Assembly: GCA_900552115.1 (NCBI GenBank)
Contig: URYP01000119.1
Span: 1 to 6,220 of the forward strand
DNA length: 6,220 bases
Direction of reading: 5' to 3'
From: an uncultured Oscillospiraceae bacterium
GTDB lineage: Bacteria; Bacillota; Clostridia; Oscillospirales; Acutalibacteraceae
The translations under genes were made by a program, and so were the position numbers. This document shows positions 4,341-6,220 of the stretch, in pieces (the first letter of the stretch is position 1; each line of letters starts with the position of its first letter). The notes under the pieces are model-generated. The model worked only from the letters and a program-made list of their open reading frames with translations. It searched no databases and was not told the origin of the DNA.

Positions 4341-6220
4341 CTATACGCTGTACAATAATTGGTTGTAGGTGGGGAAAGGCCAGGCAGTCGCGGCGGTCAG
4401 GCGTTCGGCCTCATCGGCGGCCAGACGCAGCGCGTTCATATCCGGCAGGAGAATTTCCGTGTAAAAGCGACCCCTCTCGGTGATGTCCGCCTGCGCCTCG
4501 GCCTGAGACAAATCGTCCGCCAGTTTCGTCACCGTTTGCTGTATGGACGCGCAGCAGACGGACAGCCGTGAAGTCGTGTCTTTTTCAAATTCACAGGACA
4601 GGGAGCCGGACAGCGCCTGCTTATCCAGTGCACAGCGGGTGAGTTCATGAATATAGCCGGTCACGGCGGGCAGGATCTGTCGGCGGGCCATATCCATCAT
4701 GGTCAAAGCCTCAATGTGCAGCTTTTTGCAGTAAACCTCCATAAGGATTTCGTACCGCGACTGCAGCTCGGACGGCGTGAAAATTTTGTGCCTTGCAAAC
4801 AGTTCCGCATTTTTGGGGGCAATGAAGCTGGGGCGCGCGTCGGCCGTCGTTTTCAGATTCAGCAGCCCGCGTCTTTGCGCTTCCGCCACCCATTCTTCGG
4901 TGTAATTGTTGCCGTTAAATATAATCCGCTTGTGTGCGGCGATGGTCTGCTGGATCAGGGTATGCAGAGCGGAACCGAAATCATCCGCCGCCTCCAGATG
5001 GTCGGCAAACTGGCACAGCTCCTCGGCCACGATGGTGTTGAGGATAATGTTCGGCCCCGCGATGGAAAGCGAGGATCCCAGCATCCGGAATTCAAACTTA
5101 TTGCCGGTGAAGGCAAAGGGCGAGGTGCGGTTGCGATCGGTCGTATCCTTGGGGAAGCGGGGGAGAATATGTACGCCCACCCGCAGCTCCTCGGTATCTT
5201 TGGGATCATAGGCGGCATCTTTTTCAATGGATTCCAGAATCGCCGTCAGCTCGTCGCCCAGAAACATGGAAACAATGGCGGGCGGCGCTTCGTTCGCCCC
5301 CAGGCGGTGATCGTTGCCCGCACTGGCTACCGAGACCCGCAGCAGGTCCTGATAGTCATCCACAGCTTTGATTACGGCGGTGAGAAAAAGCAGGAACTGC
5401 GCGTTTTCACGGGGGGAATCCCCCGGTTCCAGCAGATTAACGCCGGTATCCGTGGAAATGGACCAGTTGTTGTGCTTGCCGCTGCCGTTAATCCCTTCAA
5501 AAGGCTTTTCGTGCAGCAGGCATGCCAGCCCGTGTCTGGCGGCGACTTTCTGCATAATCTCCATGGTGAGCTGGTTGTGATCGGTTGCCAGGTTGGTATT
5601 GGTAAACACCGGCGCCAGCTCATGCTGGGCGGGCGCAACCTCGTTGTGTTCGGTCTTGGCAAACACGCCCACCTTCCAAAGTTCCATGTTGACATCTTTC
5701 ATGAATCCTGCAATCCTCTGGCGGATCGTTCCGAAGTAATGGTCATCCAGTTCCTGGCCCTTTGGAGGCATGGCTCCAAACAGGGTACGTCCCGTATAGA
5801 TCAAATCTTTCCTCTCTTGGAACTTCTTGGCGTCAACCAGGAAGTACTCCTGTTCCGGTCCAACGGATGGAGAGACTTTCACGGATGTCGTATTCCCAAA
5901 TAAACGAATCAGCCGAAGCGCCTGTTCATTGATCGCTTCCATGGAACGAAGAAGCGGTGTCTTCTGATCCAGTGCCTCACCCTTGTAAGAACAGAATGCA
6001 GTGGGAATGCAGAGGATCACGCCGGTTGCATCCTCTTTCAGGAATGCGGGAGAGGTGATATCCCATGCAGTATAGCCTCTTGCCTCGAAGGTAGCTCGTA
6101 AGCCTCCGGAGGGGAAGGAAGATGCATCGGGCTCGCCCTTGATCAGTTCCTTGCCGGAGAACTCCATGATCATCTTACCGGATTCATCGGGATGAGTTAC
6201 GAATGCGTCATGCTTCTCTG
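4341..6220 (-). CDS. glnN: Type III glutamine synthetase, N-terminus beyond window
   Basis: Glutamine synthetase makes glutamine from glutamate, ammonia and ATP in the cytoplasm, the entry step of ammonium assimilation. The open frame runs off the right edge without a stop. Upstream of the in-frame ATG at 6173 there are 15 more codons (EKHDAFVTHPDESGK) that continue the conserved family sequence, so that ATG is internal. About 625 residues are visible and, from usual family length (roughly 700-730), some 70-100 are missing. Type III hallmarks are EFSGKELIKGEPDASSFP (near 6166-6113), the metal-binding EHNEVAPAQHE (5651-5619), GINGSGKHNNWS (5492-5457), GNDHRLGANEAPPA (5318-5277) and RTSPFAFTGNKFEFRMLGSS. 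The C-terminus, ending WPFPTYNQLLYSV, looks complete. Type III enzymes are dodecamers and are much longer than types I and II. An intrinsic terminator follows 11 nt after the stop. Codon use and GC differ between the part right of about 5700 and the rest (see findings). Confidence 0.95.
   Translation of the reverse strand, partial: EKHDAFVTHPDESGKMIMEFSGKELIKGEPDASSFPSGGLRATFEARGYTAWDITSPAFLKEDATGVILCIPTAFCSYKGEALDQKTPLLRSMEAINEQALRLIRLFGNTTSVKVSPSVGPEQEYFLVDAKKFQERKDLIYTGRTLFGAMPPKGQELDDHYFGTIRQRIAGFMKDVNMELWKVGVFAKTEHNEVAPAQHELAPVFTNTNLATDHNQLTMEIMQKVAARHGLACLLHEKPFEGINGSGKHNNWSISTDTGVNLLEPGDSPRENAQFLLFLTAVIKAVDDYQDLLRVSVASAGNDHRLGANEAPPAIVSMFLGDELTAILESIEKDAAYDPKDTEELRVGVHILPRFPKDTTDRNRTSPFAFTGNKFEFRMLGSSLSIAGPNIILNTIVAEELCQFADHLEAADDFGSALHTLIQQTIAAHKRIIFNGNNYTEEWVAEAQRRGLLNLKTTADARPSFIAPKNAELFARHKIFTPSELQSRYEILMEVYCKKLHIEALTMMDMARRQILPAVTGYIHELTRCALDKQALSGSLSCEFEKDTTSRLSVCCASIQQTVTKLADDLSQAEAQADITERGRFYTEILLPDMNALRLAADEAERLTAATAWPFPTYNQLLYSV

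Noticed and set aside
4647..5903. Long plus-strand open frame of 418 codons opposite glutamine synthetase
   Set aside because: It lies wholly within a gene whose conserved type III motifs are unambiguous on the minus strand. Its translation shows no recognisable domain, and long antisense frames are common in GC-rich coding DNA.
6171..6173. ATG at 6173 as the true start of glutamine synthetase
   Set aside because: The frame stays open to the window edge and the 15 upstream codons match conserved type III sequence, so this methionine is internal.
1..6220. CRISPR arrays, tRNA or rRNA genes, insertion sequences
   Set aside because: No spaced direct repeats, tRNA-like cloverleaf with CCA-end context, rRNA signature or transposase motif was seen; intergenic gaps are all under 200 nt.

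Overview
This window looks like chromosomal DNA from a GC-rich Firmicute, most likely a Clostridia/Oscillospirales-type gut anaerobe. That is an inference from a type III glutamine synthetase, a CDP-glycerol-type polymer transferase, strong GGAGG ribosome binding sites and GC that looks to be in the upper fifties percent. No rRNA or marker gene is present to fix the taxonomy. All five genes lie on the minus strand, so transcription runs from right to left.

Reading in the direction of transcription, positions 6220 to 4341 hold most of a type III glutamine synthetase (GlnN type). Its N-terminus lies beyond the right edge. It is followed by a canonical intrinsic terminator (4291-4329) and then a 17-bp perfect inverted repeat with a T-run (4243-4288). 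Next comes a single DUF2461-family gene of unknown function (3486-4169), with its own sigma-A-type promoter and a hairpin terminator (3424-3454).

A second promoter (3412-3440) overlaps that terminator and starts a compact operon of three glycan-assembly genes: a WbuB-like family 4 glycosyltransferase (2174-3376), a second family 4 glycosyltransferase (1166-2158) and a CDP-glycerol glycerophosphotransferase family protein (33-1169). The genes are spaced by 15 nt and then by a 4-nt ATGA overlap, each with a strong Shine-Dalgarno sequence, so they are probably made together. Two sugar transferases plus a polyol-phosphate transferase suggest assembly of a phosphate-containing surface glycan (teichoic-acid-like polymer or capsule). 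The operon probably continues past the left edge, since no terminator is seen after 33.

The content is mostly ordinary. The points most worth a second look are a base-composition and codon shift inside the glutamine synthetase gene near 5700, two adjacent junctions where a promoter -35 box sits inside the preceding hairpin, a nested palindrome at 4243-4288, and a consensus-like plus-strand promoter at the left edge that would read antisense to the operon. No convincing undescribed system was found.
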